A stretch of 64,000 nucleotides of DNA from Anaerolineales bacterium. GTDB taxonomy: Bacteria > Chloroflexota > Anaerolineae > Anaerolineales > UBA4823. Below the pieces are notes generated by a model, which did no database searches, had not been told where the DNA came from, and was given only the letters and a program-made list of their open reading frames with translations. Below are positions 16,588 to 25,961 of the stretch, one piece after another. Both the position numbers and the translations under genes were made by a program. How positions within the stretch are numbered: the first letter of the stretch is position 1; each line of letters starts with the position of its first letter. The stretch is from NCBI GenBank assembly GCA_016935755.1, contig JAFGQI010000093.1, positions 1 to 64,000 of the forward strand. The letters are read 5' to 3'.

Positions 16588-17895
16588 ATGACCGCTCCTG
16601 AATCGCTCAGTTTACAGGCCGCTGGATACAGCCAGCCCGGAACTATCCCCGGTCGCGCTGACCGCTACTTCACCGGCCGCCTGGCGACAGGCGCAGGGAT
16701 GGACCTCCACCTGGCAATCGTGGTAGATGGCAGCGGGGCAGGTGGATTGGCTGAACAAATCACAAAACTGGCTATCGATACTTTGTTGGAATATCTCAAG
16801 ACCTCCAAATCGAACAGCGTGGTCGAAATCTTAGGACGCGCCTACGAAGTAGCCAACCGTCGTATCTACGAAACCGCCCAACAGAATCAAAACAAAGGTC
16901 AGGTCGCCTGCTCCATGGCGGTGGCAGCAGTTTCGGGCAGCCGGTTGTATGTGGCGAATGTTGGCAGCTGCCGGGTCTACCTGGTGCGCCAGGGGCAGAT
17001 CAGCCAGCTGACCATCGATCATACCTGGGCTAACGCACGCTTGAGAGAGGGGGTTCTCTCCCGTGATGAGATCCTGCGCAGCCCGGATGCCGGGAAGGTC
17101 ACCCGGCTGCTGGGGTTGGGGCGCGTCGTCCAGGTGGATCTGGGCCTGTACCTGCGCGGCGGAGCAGAAACCCCCGCTCAGGCTGCCCAGGCGCAAGGTC
17201 TTCCCCTCGGGGGGCAGGATGTGGTGGTAGTCTGTTCCGATGGTCTCACTCATACAGCTGCTGGGGGACCGGCTTCTGCAGCGACGCTGGAAAGCATCCT
17301 GCGAAACACTCACAACCAGCATGCTAACATGGCTGCCCGGCAGATGATCGAAGAAGCCTCCAGCCACAAGACACAAGATTCAGCCACTGCGGCAGTGCTG
17401 GAAATGCCCGGGCATATGCTCGGCGCTCCAGCCCAACCCCCGGCAGGTCGACCCCGCCCCGGCTCCGCTTCGCCAACTTCCGGCAAAACGCGCTCACGAA
17501 TAGCGGGCATTTTAGCCCTGCTGTTCAGCGCGGTGTTTTTAATCGCCCTGGCTGGGCTGTTTGTCATCTTTGTTCTGCCCAACCTGCTCCCGGGGCGCTC
17601 CACACCCACGGCAACCCAGGCCCCTGCCACACAAGCGCCCGCCAGCGCCACCCTGGAACCAGTGCAGCCCAGCCAGACCCTGCTGCCTACAAAGAAGCCT
17701 ACCGATACCCTGGTACCCAGCCCGACGGACACAGCCGCGCCTTCCGCAACTATTACCCCTGAGACACCCAGCCCCACGCCAACCCGGACGCTGACCCCCA
17801 CCTACACCAAGGAAAAACCTTCAGTTGAACTGACTGAACTGATGCCAACGATAGAAATACCAGAAGAACCACCTCCTCCCTATCCATATCCATAA
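16588..17895 (+). CDS. membrane-anchored PP2C-family Ser/Thr phosphatase
   Basis: A 435-residue protein. Residues 1-285 form a PP2C phosphatase domain: AIVVDGSGAGG stands for the usual VADGMGG with the metal-binding Asp, MAVAAVSGSRLYVANVGSCRVYL is the core strand pair, VVVVCSDGLT carries the second metal Asp, and QDSATAAVLEM the last. A single transmembrane helix follows at about 310-335, then an extracytoplasmic tail of about 100 residues rich in Thr, Pro and Ser. Such enzymes normally oppose Hanks-type Ser/Thr kinases; no kinase gene is in the window. The Pro/Thr tail suggests an attachment across the cell wall. Confidence 0.85.
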   Translation: MTAPESLSLQAAGYSQPGTIPGRADRYFTGRLATGAGMDLHLAIVVDGSGAGGLAEQITKLAIDTLLEYLKTSKSNSVVEILGRAYEVANRRIYETAQQNQNKGQVACSMAVAAVSGSRLYVANVGSCRVYLVRQGQISQLTIDHTWANARLREGVLSRDEILRSPDAGKVTRLLGLGRVVQVDLGLYLRGGAETPAQAAQAQGLPLGGQDVVVVCSDGLTHTAAGGPASAATLESILRNTHNQHANMAARQMIEEASSHKTQDSATAAVLEMPGHMLGAPAQPPAGRPRPGSASPTSGKTRSRIAGILALLFSAVFLIALAGLFVIFVLPNLLPGRSTPTATQAPATQAPASATLEPVQPSQTLLPTKKPTDTLVPSPTDTAAPSATITPETPSPTPTRTLTPTYTKEKPSVELTELMPTIEIPEEPPPPYPYP

Positions 17896-17911
17896 GAAAA
17901 ACTTATACCTG

Positions 17912-20263
17912 ATGAATATTCTGCGTAAAGCCTTACTCTCTGCGAAAACGATTGGCCTGAAAAACAGCCTGCTCGCCATCCAAAATGCCCGCCGACGCGA
18001 CCAGCTCGAAGCCCGCTACCCGTTGATCGAACCGGAGGCCAACCCCCAGTCGCCAGGGAGTCTGGTCAGCGCCCAGGCGATCCCTGCTGGAGGCAGCTTC
18101 CAGTTTACCCATCTGCCTCTGGAGGTGCGTTTCCTGCAGCCGGATTTCCTGTTCATCGCCTGGGGAGGCGCGCAGATGCTGCCTTCTTATGCGGTGGTGC
18201 AGGCTGATTGGCCTGACATAGAGTCAGATCTGCAGCAGACCGAGGATGGCTGGTGGCTGCACAGCGGAGCGCTCGCGCTGCATATTTCTACAATGGGCGA
18301 ATTGCGCCTGTACAACCCCCAGGGCGACTTGCTGCGCCATGACGCCCCCCCCATTCAGCAAGGTGCAGCCTGGTCGCAGCGCACACCCCTGCCCGCCGAG
18401 GCCCACATATATGGGCTGGGGGAGCGTTCTCACCAACTGAACCTGCGCCCGGGAACTTATCGCTTCTGGAACTCCGAGGCAGGCGGCACGTATGGCCTCG
18501 GGGCTGACCCCTTATACATCTGCATGCCGCTCTACCTGTGCCTGCAAGAAACTGCCTGCTATCTGGTCTTTTATGACAATGTCTACGACGCAACTCTGCA
18601 TCTAGATCAGCAGGCCGAGATGCAGTTTACAGGCGGCCCTCTGCGCAGCTATATTGCGGTTGGATCCCCTGAGGCCCTGCTGGAAAAGCTGACCGCGCTG
18701 ACCGGCCGGGCGCCACTGCCGCCCAGATGGGCTTTCGGTTACGCCCAATCAAAATGGGGCTACCGCACAGAAGCCGAGATGCGCCGCATCTATCAAGGCT
18801 TTCGCCAGAACAGCCTGCCCATCAGCGTGCTGTACCTGGACGGCGACCATATGCGCGGCTACCGCACCCTGACCCCCGATGATGAGCGCTACCCGACCCT
18901 GGCGCGCTTTTCTCAGGAGCTGGCGGAAGAGGATATCCACCTGGTCGCCAGCACCAATCCAGCCATCAAAGTGGAAAAGGGCTTTGACCTGTACGAGCAG
19001 GGTCTGAAAGAGGATGCCTACTGTAAAACACCCGCCGGGCAGGTCACCGAGGGGGTAGTATGGCCTGGCTGGGCGGCTTTCACTGATTTCACCAACCCGC
19101 GCGTGCGCCAGTGGTGGGGGCAGCAGTACGCCCGCTCCCTGCTGCGGGGCGTGGACGGCTTCTGGCATGACATGAACGAGCCATCCAATTTCACCGCCTG
19201 GGGCGAGCTGACCCTGCCTCTCTGCACCCAGCACGACCTGGAAGGCCGCGGCGGCGACCATCGCGAGGCGCACAATATTTACGGCATGCAGATGAACCGG
19301 GCCGGATACGAGGGCCTGCGCCAGCTGCGACCCGACCGCCGGCCGTTCATTCTGTCCCGCTCGGGCTGGGTGGGCATGCAGCGCTACAGCTGGGCCTGGA
19401 CAGGCGATGTGGAGACCTCCTGGGACATGCTGCGTCAGACTCTGGCCTGCGTCATCGGGCTGGGCCTCTCGGGCGTCCCCTACTGCGGTCCCGATATCGG
19501 CGGGTTCAGCGGCGCACCCTCACCAGAACTATACCTGCGCTGGTTCCAGCTGGCCTCCTTCCTGCCATTTTTCCGCACCCACTGCGCGATTTACCTGCCG
19601 AACCGCGAGCCCTGGGAGTTCGGCGAGCATCTGCCCACTCTGCGGGGCCTCCTGCAGCAGCGCTACCGGCTGATGCCCTACTGGTACACCCTGGCCTGGC
19701 AGACCACACAGAAAGGCTGCCCGCCGGTCAGGCCACTGTTTTGGGATGAACCGCAAAATGCCGAGCTTTGGGATGTGGGGGATGCTTTCCTGCTGGGAGA
19801 CGCACTCCTGATCGCGCCAATCATGGATGAAGGCGCGCTCAGCCGTTCCCTGCGGCTGCCCGCAGGCAGCTGGTACGAAATGAGCTCAGACCGGCTCCAT
19901 GAAGGCCATAAATCCATTGACCTTCAAGCGCCGCTGGCGGAAATACCTGTCCTGGTGCGGGCGGGCAGCATCCTGCCTATGCTGGAAGGGAGGAGCATAA
20001 GGCTGCACATTTATGCACCCGTTAATCGCCAGGAGGGACGCGGATTGCTGTACAGCGACCAGGGAGAAGGGTATGGATCCCATCGCCTGGATATGTTCAG
20101 CCTCCAGCCTGTTGATGACATGCATTGGGAATTCAGCTGGAACTCGGCCGGCGAATACGCCTGGCCCTACCCAGAAACCCACCTGGTTCTGCATGGTTTT
20201 GGGAAAGGCCCAGCCACAACCGTCCCGGTCCAGCCAGGGCAGGCGCTGCAGCTTGTCGGGTAA
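17912..20263 (+). CDS. glycoside hydrolase family 31 (alpha-glucosidase type)
   Basis: A 783-residue retaining alpha-glycosidase. After an N-terminal beta-sandwich (about 60-260) comes the barrel: YAQSKWGYRTEAEM, VLYLDGDHM, the nucleophile Asp420 in WHDMNEPSNF, and the acid/base Asp499 in WTGDVETSW; PYCGPDIGGFSG and RTHC follow as in the family. The C-terminal sandwich with LRLPAGSWYE and IPVLVRAGSILPM is complete. No signal peptide is seen, so it probably acts on malto-oligosaccharides or glycogen breakdown products in the cytosol. It begins 16 bases after the PP2C gene and the next gene starts 9 bases after it. Confidence 0.93.
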   Translation: MNILRKALLSAKTIGLKNSLLAIQNARRRDQLEARYPLIEPEANPQSPGSLVSAQAIPAGGSFQFTHLPLEVRFLQPDFLFIAWGGAQMLPSYAVVQADWPDIESDLQQTEDGWWLHSGALALHISTMGELRLYNPQGDLLRHDAPPIQQGAAWSQRTPLPAEAHIYGLGERSHQLNLRPGTYRFWNSEAGGTYGLGADPLYICMPLYLCLQETACYLVFYDNVYDATLHLDQQAEMQFTGGPLRSYIAVGSPEALLEKLTALTGRAPLPPRWAFGYAQSKWGYRTEAEMRRIYQGFRQNSLPISVLYLDGDHMRGYRTLTPDDERYPTLARFSQELAEEDIHLVASTNPAIKVEKGFDLYEQGLKEDAYCKTPAGQVTEGVVWPGWAAFTDFTNPRVRQWWGQQYARSLLRGVDGFWHDMNEPSNFTAWGELTLPLCTQHDLEGRGGDHREAHNIYGMQMNRAGYEGLRQLRPDRRPFILSRSGWVGMQRYSWAWTGDVETSWDMLRQTLACVIGLGLSGVPYCGPDIGGFSGAPSPELYLRWFQLASFLPFFRTHCAIYLPNREPWEFGEHLPTLRGLLQQRYRLMPYWYTLAWQTTQKGCPPVRPLFWDEPQNAELWDVGDAFLLGDALLIAPIMDEGALSRSLRLPAGSWYEMSSDRLHEGHKSIDLQAPLAEIPVLVRAGSILPMLEGRSIRLHIYAPVNRQEGRGLLYSDQGEGYGSHRLDMFSLQPVDDMHWEFSWNSAGEYAWPYPETHLVLHGFGKGPATTVPVQPGQALQLVG

Positions 20264-20272
20264 ATAACTCTG

Positions 20273-21292
20273 ATGAACTCAGTAGAGAGATTACATGCTC
20301 GCCTGCAAGGTGGAGTGGTGGATCGGCCCCCAAACCTGGATATTTTTATGACTTTTGCCGCTCACCACATTCGCCAACCCCTGGCGCGCTATTATCAAGA
20401 TCACCGCGTGCTGGTGGAGGCAAATCTTGCGATCATGGAAGATTTCCACATAGACATCGTGCAGGCTATTTCTGACCCCTACCGGGAAGCCGCGGATTTT
20501 GGCCTGCAGGTGGAGTTCCCGCCAGATGACCTGCCTGTCAGCCGGGTGCCTCTGCTGGCTGAACCCGAGGATTTGAAGAAGCTGCACTCCCCTGCCCCCG
20601 GTCAGGGCAGGCGCATGTCCGACCGGCTGGAAGCCATCCGGCTTTTCCGTCAGGAGGTGGGAGGCAGTGTGCCCATCATGGGCTGGGTTGAGGGCGCTCT
20701 GGCGGAGGCCGCAGATTTACGCGGCGTGCTCAATTTGATGCGCGACCTGATCCAGCGCCCGGCCTGGGTAGATGAATTATTGGAAATCTGCGCCCAGGTC
20801 GAAATTGACTTCGCCCGCCTGCAGGTGCAGGCCGGGGCGGATATGATCGGGCTGGGAGATGCCATCGCCTCGCAAATCTCGCCCAAGATGTACCGCCGCT
20901 TCGCCCTGCCATACGAGCAGCGCATCTTTGCCGCCGTGAGGGAGATGGGCGCCATCGGGCGGCTGCATATCTGCGGCGACACCAGCCATATTGTTCCAGA
21001 TATGGTCGAAAGCGGCGCAGCCATTATCGATCTGGACTGGATGGTGGATATGGGCGCGGCTGCGGCCCAGTATGGCCAGCGAGTCTCTTTCTTGGGCAAT
21101 TTCAACCCTGTAGCCGTCATGCTGCATGGTACACCAGATCTGGTTTATCAGGCGACCAGGGACTGCATGATCGCCGGCGGAAAGCGCTCAATCAGCGCAG
21201 CAGGCTGTGAGATTCCTGATGGTACACCGCATGCCAACCTGCACGCCCAGGCCCGAGCCTTAGTGGATAGTAAAGAAACGGGAGGTCGTTGA
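20273..21292 (+). CDS. uroporphyrinogen decarboxylase-fold protein (methyltransferase type)
   Basis: A 339-residue protein with the URO-D fold: VVDRPPNLDIFMTFA near the N-terminus, PIMGWVEGALAEAADLRG in the middle, ADMIGLGDAIASQISPKMYRRFALP and LHICGDTSHIVPDMVESGA, then NFNPVAVMLHGTP and GCEIPDGTPHANLHA. The HICGDT and GCEIP segments, with His/Cys residues that can hold zinc, resemble the corrinoid or coenzyme M methyltransferase branch (MtaA/MtbA-like) rather than haem-pathway HemE. There are no haem genes nearby and no corrinoid protein, so the methyl donor and acceptor are unknown. Start codon without a ribosome binding site, 9 bases after the GH31 gene. Confidence 0.8.
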   Translation: MNSVERLHARLQGGVVDRPPNLDIFMTFAAHHIRQPLARYYQDHRVLVEANLAIMEDFHIDIVQAISDPYREAADFGLQVEFPPDDLPVSRVPLLAEPEDLKKLHSPAPGQGRRMSDRLEAIRLFRQEVGGSVPIMGWVEGALAEAADLRGVLNLMRDLIQRPAWVDELLEICAQVEIDFARLQVQAGADMIGLGDAIASQISPKMYRRFALPYEQRIFAAVREMGAIGRLHICGDTSHIVPDMVESGAAIIDLDWMVDMGAAAAQYGQRVSFLGNFNPVAVMLHGTPDLVYQATRDCMIAGGKRSISAAGCEIPDGTPHANLHAQARALVDSKETGGR

Positions 21293-21294
21293 TC

Positions 21295-22878
21295 ATGGCA
21301 GGGAAGAAAAAACCCCCTCAGGGGCCGGCTGAGACGCCCCCACTTTTCACGGCGAGTGAACCCCCGGCGCTGCTAAACACCCCGGGAGTCACCCCAGAAT
21401 TCGCCAAAGCGTTATTTGAGGCAGCAGCCGATTACTACCGCGCCGCACCCTGGAGAAAACTGGCCGATATCCAGCCCCTGCAGGCTTCTGTAATCCCCAG
21501 CGGACAGCAGATCTATATCCAGCTGATGGGCAACGCCGGATTGGAATATGGACTGATCTTTTATGATCGTCTGGAAGACCTGGAGAACTCTTACCGGATT
21601 ACCAACAATCCTTTGCTCCAGCTCCCAGCTACGGGTTTACACTCCTTATCATTTGAGCAACCGACCAACCTGCCGGCGGCTGACCGCGCTGCTGCTAAGA
21701 AGTACAAATGGCCGGTCGCCAGTTCAACCGCCTATCCCTTCCCGGCAGTGTATCTGATGGATGACCTGCAGCGCCCGGACAGGGCCGAATTGATCCGCAT
21801 AGAAGCCCTGCTGCGCGCCATACCTCATTTCGTCAATGGTCATCTGTTCCCCGATCCAGCCTATACTCCCCGCAGTGATGATGATCCGCTGGAAGATTAC
21901 CTACCTGCCGAAGCTATTTTGAACGTCCAGACCTTTGATGGGGCGATTGAAGTCCAACTGCGCTACCCCGTCGCAATAACCGATCTCGTTCGCTCCCGTT
22001 GGGAGACCCTGGATGAAGAAGATGATGAGTGGAATGAAGAAGGCCTATATTTCAATTATTCTGACCTGGATGATGATGATTTTGAAGAAGAGGAATATGA
22101 ACCGGCTCCCCATGAGCGTGTAGAGGAGGCAGATTCTGCCCTGCAAAAGGCTCAGCGCTTGATGGATGAAGCAGAAGAAGAGGATCATTGGGAAGTGCGC
22201 CTCCGGCTGGCGCACCGCGCCCTGGAATTCTCCCCGGATTGCGTGGAAGCTTATCTCTTGCTGGCAGAAGAGGATGATCTCGAACCAGAAGAAATTAGCG
22301 CGTTGTACCAGAAAGCCGTCCTGGCAGGCGAACGCACGCTGGGCAAAACGAATATTGCCCAATGGGCGGGGAGGTTATGGAGGAAGCGGCGAGCACGACC
22401 CTATTTATTCGCTTTGCAGGGATTGGCCGAGAGCCTGGCAGAACAGGGGGAAGCTGAACGGGCGCAGGAGCTTTATTATGAAATCTTGCGGCTCAATACC
22501 GAAGATCATCAGGGGATTCGCTACAGCCTGTTAGATTTACTGATGGAAAAACAAAACCACCCGGCTGCCCAGGAACTGCTCGATCGCTTTGCGGGCGACC
22601 CGGCCGCAGCCTGGTCTTATTCACAGGCTTTGCTGGCATTCCGCCTGGAGGGAAATTCCCCTGCGGCGATCGCAGCTCTGCAGGCTGCCCTGCAAGCCAA
22701 TCCATTTGTACCAGCCTACCTGGTGGGCCGAAAGCCCATGCCGACTGAACCGCCACTGGATTTGTACTATGGCAATGAAAATGAAGCTATCCATTACACC
22801 ATAGATCATTTTCGCAGCTGGTGGCAAACCCCAGGGGCAGTTGAATGGCTCAAGAAAAACACCTCCGGATCATTATGA
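21295..22878 (+). CDS. acidic TPR-like repeat protein of unknown function
   Basis: A 527-residue cytosolic protein I do not recognise as a named family. Residues 20-230 form a globular domain. An extremely acidic stretch (about 240-270, dominated by Asp and Glu) follows, then alpha-helical repeats of TPR type (about 275-480: LRLAHRALEFSPDCVEAYLLLA, QGLAESLAEQGEAERAQELY). The TPR part suggests protein-protein interaction. The start chosen is the ATG at 21295, 8 bases after a perfect GGAGGT; a TTG two codons earlier would overlap the previous gene. It is the last gene of the run that begins at 16588. Confidence 0.65.
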   Translation: MAGKKKPPQGPAETPPLFTASEPPALLNTPGVTPEFAKALFEAAADYYRAAPWRKLADIQPLQASVIPSGQQIYIQLMGNAGLEYGLIFYDRLEDLENSYRITNNPLLQLPATGLHSLSFEQPTNLPAADRAAAKKYKWPVASSTAYPFPAVYLMDDLQRPDRAELIRIEALLRAIPHFVNGHLFPDPAYTPRSDDDPLEDYLPAEAILNVQTFDGAIEVQLRYPVAITDLVRSRWETLDEEDDEWNEEGLYFNYSDLDDDDFEEEEYEPAPHERVEEADSALQKAQRLMDEAEEEDHWEVRLRLAHRALEFSPDCVEAYLLLAEEDDLEPEEISALYQKAVLAGERTLGKTNIAQWAGRLWRKRRARPYLFALQGLAESLAEQGEAERAQELYYEILRLNTEDHQGIRYSLLDLLMEKQNHPAAQELLDRFAGDPAAAWSYSQALLAFRLEGNSPAAIAALQAALQANPFVPAYLVGRKPMPTEPPLDLYYGNENEAIHYTIDHFRSWWQTPGAVEWLKKNTSGSL

Positions 22879-22884
22879 TTCAGG

Positions 22885-22929
22885 TATAATCGATATATGA
22901 TCTTCGAAGCCTATCACCCACCCCGTTAA
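22885..22929 (+). promoter_or_regulatory. promoter with leaderless 10-codon leader ORF upstream of the MFS gene
   Basis: GGTATAAT ends at 22890. Six bases later an ATG (22897) opens a frame of ten codons, MIFEAYHPPR, stopping at 22929. The spacing would put the transcription start on or next to this ATG. It lies about 120 bases before the real transporter start, so it may be a leader peptide or only marks the start of a non-coding leader. Confidence 0.4.
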
Positions 22930-22961
22930 GCCCCCGCTGCTTCCCGACAAGCACGCGCTCC

Positions 22962-23011
22962 GCCTTCGGCAAGGATCGAAATCCTGGCCTCTGCTTCCTG
23001 CTGCAGGAAGC
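22962..23011 (+). ncRNA. structured 5' leader of the MFS gene (three hairpins)
   Basis: Three consecutive perfect stems occur in 50 bases: GCC-TTC-GGC (22962-22970), AGGAT-CGAA-ATCCT (22972-22985), and the near-palindrome GCTTCCTGC-T-GCAGGAAGC (22993-23011). They lie between the GGTATAAT promoter and the transporter ribosome binding site (GAAGGAG), which is itself partly complementary to TTCTTTCC just upstream. This fits a regulatory leader or riboswitch-like element; I cannot match it to a known class. Confidence 0.35.
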
Positions 23012-23049
23012 GCAAGTCTGGTAAAGATTCTTTCCGAAGGAGAATTTCC

Positions 23050-24267
23050 ATGGCAAAACAACATACTGCACGCGCAAGCATGGGCGTGCGGCTGATTGGG
23101 AGCGCTATCCCATTGACACTGTTATTCTTACTGATCGAGTTCTTTGACGAGCTGCACTATGGCATCCAGGGTGCGGTGATGCCATCCCTGCGCGATGAAC
23201 TATCGTTAACCTATGGACAAATTGGCATCTTGCTGGGCCTGCCTGGCATCCTCAATACCTTCATCGAGCCTGTGCTGATGCTGCTGGGCGATACCGCCTG
23301 GCGTAAACGCCTGATCGTCGGAGGGGGCATCTTCATTATCCTGGCAGTCTTGATGATCGGCTCAGCCCAATCCTTCCCCGCCATGCTGGTTGCTTTTATA
23401 ATCGCCTTCCCTGCCAGCGGCGCGTTCGTATCTCTATCCCAGGCTACCCTGGTGGATTTGAACCCCGGTCGCCAGTCGCATATGATGGCGCGCTGGGCGG
23501 CTGCAGGTTCGCTGGCAAACCTAATCGGCCCGCTGCTGGTGGCAGGCGGGTTTGCCCTGGGGTTTGGTTGGCGCTGGCCTTATTTCGGCCTGGCTTTGAT
23601 CGCCCTGGGCTTGATCCTGATCGTTATTTCCCGGCCCTTCCCAAAGATCCAGGCTGCGCCAGGGGAAACCCCTGATCGCGGCGGATTGGATTTCCGCTCC
23701 TTGCTATCCAACCTATGGCAGGGACTGAGAAATGTCCGGGTTCTGCGCTGGCTGGTATTGCTGGAGCTTGCCGACCTGATGTTGGATGTATTTACCGGCT
23801 ATGCAGCCCTTTATTTCGCCGATGTGGTTGGGTTTACCCCCGCCCAGGTCGGTCTGATAGTCACTGTGATGATGGCTGCCAGCCTGGCTGCCGACCTTCT
23901 GCTTATCCCCCTGCTGGAGCGCGTCCCTGGGCGCAGAGTGGTGCGGACGGCGGCGGCTTTATCCATCCCGGTGTATGCAGCCTTTTTGCTGGCTCCCTGG
24001 CCAGTGGTAAAAATTATCTTGCTGGTGGGGGTCAAGTTCACTGTCCTGGGCTGGTACCCGGTGCTGGATGGCGAGCTGTTCGCCAGCATGCCAGGGCGTT
24101 CCGGCACTGCCAAGGCAGTCTCATCCCTGGCCGGGTTGTTAGGAGGCGGTTTGATCTGGCTAATCGGTTGGGCCGCGGAGCAGGCCGGGCTGCCTTTTGC
24201 CATGTGGCTGCTGATGCTCGGCCCCGTTTCGCTGCTGCTGTGGATGCCCAAGGCGAAATCGGATTGA
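23050..24267 (+). CDS. major facilitator superfamily transporter
   Basis: A 405-residue integral membrane protein with about twelve hydrophobic segments and the 6+6 MFS arrangement; a cytosolic loop containing KIQAAPGETPDRGGLDFRS separates the halves. The first segment is followed by FFDELHYGIQGAVMPSLRDELSLTYGQIGILL, the typical helix 1-2 layout. Substrate unknown. It has a good AAGGAG site 8 bases before its ATG and a leader of about 150 bases with several stems, which suggests control by leader folding. Confidence 0.87.
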   Translation: MAKQHTARASMGVRLIGSAIPLTLLFLLIEFFDELHYGIQGAVMPSLRDELSLTYGQIGILLGLPGILNTFIEPVLMLLGDTAWRKRLIVGGGIFIILAVLMIGSAQSFPAMLVAFIIAFPASGAFVSLSQATLVDLNPGRQSHMMARWAAAGSLANLIGPLLVAGGFALGFGWRWPYFGLALIALGLILIVISRPFPKIQAAPGETPDRGGLDFRSLLSNLWQGLRNVRVLRWLVLLELADLMLDVFTGYAALYFADVVGFTPAQVGLIVTVMMAASLAADLLLIPLLERVPGRRVVRTAAALSIPVYAAFLLAPWPVVKIILLVGVKFTVLGWYPVLDGELFASMPGRSGTAKAVSSLAGLLGGGLIWLIGWAAEQAGLPFAMWLLMLGPVSLLLWMPKAKSD

Positions 24268-24294
24268 ACCACCGGCGCATTTTTCGGCTATAAT
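24264..24294 (+). promoter_or_regulatory. promoter with transcription start at the ATG (leaderless)
   Basis: TTGAAC (24264-24269) and TATAAT (24289-24294) are 19 bases apart. The ATG at 24301 begins 7 bases after the last base of the -10 box, where transcription normally starts, and no Shine-Dalgarno sequence exists. Confidence 0.55.
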
Positions 24295-24300
24295 CCAGCT

Positions 24301-25053
24301 ATGCCTGTGATCATCCTGCCTGAGTGGACCCCGGGAACGATTGCCCTGTATATTCTATTAGCTATCGTCACCCTCTCGATTGGCATCCTGGATGCCCTGG
24401 GGCTCTCTAAGATCGCCTACAGCAAATTTCGCTCCAGCCAGGGAATGGACAGCCGCCTGGGGATGTTTATCGTCTACGCGCTGCCCGCTGCGGTGGGATA
24501 TTTCTTCGCCGCCCGCTACCTGGATAAAGCCACACCAATTCAATGGATGTTGTTCCTGACCATCGAGGCACACTTCGTAAAACGCTGCCTGGAAGTGCTG
24601 TTCATCCACCGCTATTCAGGAGAAATAGAAGTTAGAAGCGTGTATGCCATCGCTATCTTCTATTGCTTCATTACCGGATACGCCGCTTACCTGCACAATC
24701 AGACGATTGCCCAGGTGGACGCGCTGTTTGAATTGGGAATTGGGCTTTTCGTGGCTGGCGAACTGATCAATTTTTGGCATCACAAGCTGCTGGCAGACCT
24801 GCGTAAAGGCAATACTAAGTACCGCATCCCCCAGGGAGGCTTGTTCGCTCTCGTCTCCTGCCCGCACTACCTGGGTGAACTGACCGCCTGGCTGGGGCTG
24901 GCCCTGATGTCGCGGCATCTGTTTTTGGCGATTGTATTCATCGGCATGACCATTTACCTGGTCGAACGCGCTCTAAGGACGCAAACCTGGTATCACAGGC
25001 AATTTCCCAATTACCCAAAATCTCGTAAAGCAATCCTGCCCTTCTTGTTGTAG
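24301..25053 (+). CDS. steroid 5-alpha-reductase-family membrane protein
   Basis: A 250-residue protein with about six membrane segments. The C-terminal part holds the family signature: FWHHKLLADLRK, YRIPQGGLFALVSCPHYLGE (residues about 176-198) and a final LRTQTWYHRQFPNYPKSRKAILPFLL, as in 3-oxo-5-alpha-steroid 4-dehydrogenases and polyprenol reductases, which use NADPH to reduce an enone double bond. In bacteria the substrate is usually unknown; a polyprenol or other isoprenoid lipid is the simplest guess. Its mRNA is predicted to be leaderless. Confidence 0.82.
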   Translation: MPVIILPEWTPGTIALYILLAIVTLSIGILDALGLSKIAYSKFRSSQGMDSRLGMFIVYALPAAVGYFFAARYLDKATPIQWMLFLTIEAHFVKRCLEVLFIHRYSGEIEVRSVYAIAIFYCFITGYAAYLHNQTIAQVDALFELGIGLFVAGELINFWHHKLLADLRKGNTKYRIPQGGLFALVSCPHYLGELTAWLGLALMSRHLFLAIVFIGMTIYLVERALRTQTWYHRQFPNYPKSRKAILPFLL

Positions 25054-25088
25054 CAGAACCCATCACCAATCCATAAGGAGGTAATTTT

Positions 25089-25961
25089 ATGCAAGACCTG
25101 ACCGAACCCATCCTTGAACTCATCCGCCTGACATCCACTGACCTGCCCCCAGATGTGGAGACTGCCATCCGAGCAGCCGTTGAGCAGGAGCAGCCTGGCT
25201 CTGCCGCCCGCGGCGCCCTGGAGACGATTTTGACAAATGTTGAACTGTCCCGACAGAATTCAACCCCCATCTGCCAGGATACAGGCACACCCATCTTTTA
25301 TGTGCATTTTCCCGCCGGTTGGAGCATTCGCCAGCTTCGCCAGCAGATCGAGGCAGCGGTTGTGCAGGCGACCAAAAAATCTTATCTGCGTCCCAACTCA
25401 GTCAACTCGCTGACCGATAAAAATACCGGCAACAATTTGGGCGACAGCCATTTTCCTACGGTGCACTTCGAGGAAGTCGAAGGCGAAACCCTGACCATCG
25501 ATCTGATGCTCAAGGGTGGGGGCTGCGAGAATGTGGGCGCTCAATACTCCCTGCCTAACACTGCCCTTGGCGCTGGCCGTGACCTGGCGGGAGTGCGAAA
25601 AGTCGTGCTGGACGCGGTTCATAAAGCCCAGGGCCAGGGCTGCGCCCCGGGTATCCTGGGAGTGGCGATCGGCGGCGACCGCGGCTCGTCCTATCTGGGG
25701 TCCAAGGAAACCCTGCTCCAGCGCCTGGATGAGGCCAATTCCGACCCGCGGCTGGCCGCGCTGGAACAGCGCCTGACCGAAGAAGCCAACCAGCTCGGCA
25801 TTGGGCCAATGGGCTTTGGCGGCAAGACCACCGTGCTGGGCACAAAAATTACCAGCCTGCACCGTCTCCCTGCCAGCTTCTTTGTGACCATCTCATATAT
25901 GTGCTGGGCTTACCGCCGCCGCCGTATGACCTGGGCGGATGGCGCAGCCAGCTACGCCTGA
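25089..25961 (+). CDS. class I fumarate hydratase, alpha subunit
   Basis: A 290-residue iron-sulfur hydro-lyase subunit that, with the next gene, interconverts fumarate and malate (or tartrate and oxaloacetate in the TtdAB branch). Key segments are TPICQDTGTPIFYVH, RPNSVNSLTDKNTGNNLGD, GGGCENVG and GQGCAPGILGVAIGGDRGSSY. Cys62, Cys185 and Cys272 (in YMCWAYRR) fit the three ligands of the [4Fe-4S] cluster. A strong AAGGAGG precedes the ATG. This oxygen-sensitive enzyme type suits an anaerobe. The last 15 residues are Arg-rich and unlike the usual end, but no frameshift is needed to explain them. Confidence 0.92.
   Translation: MQDLTEPILELIRLTSTDLPPDVETAIRAAVEQEQPGSAARGALETILTNVELSRQNSTPICQDTGTPIFYVHFPAGWSIRQLRQQIEAAVVQATKKSYLRPNSVNSLTDKNTGNNLGDSHFPTVHFEEVEGETLTIDLMLKGGGCENVGAQYSLPNTALGAGRDLAGVRKVVLDAVHKAQGQGCAPGILGVAIGGDRGSSYLGSKETLLQRLDEANSDPRLAALEQRLTEEANQLGIGPMGFGGKTTVLGTKITSLHRLPASFFVTISYMCWAYRRRRMTWADGAASYA

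Noticed and set aside
22873-23077. Minus-strand open frames of about 64 codons over the transporter leader
   Set aside because: They lack ribosome binding sites and overlap the predicted structured leader and transporter start; no similarity to a protein family is seen.
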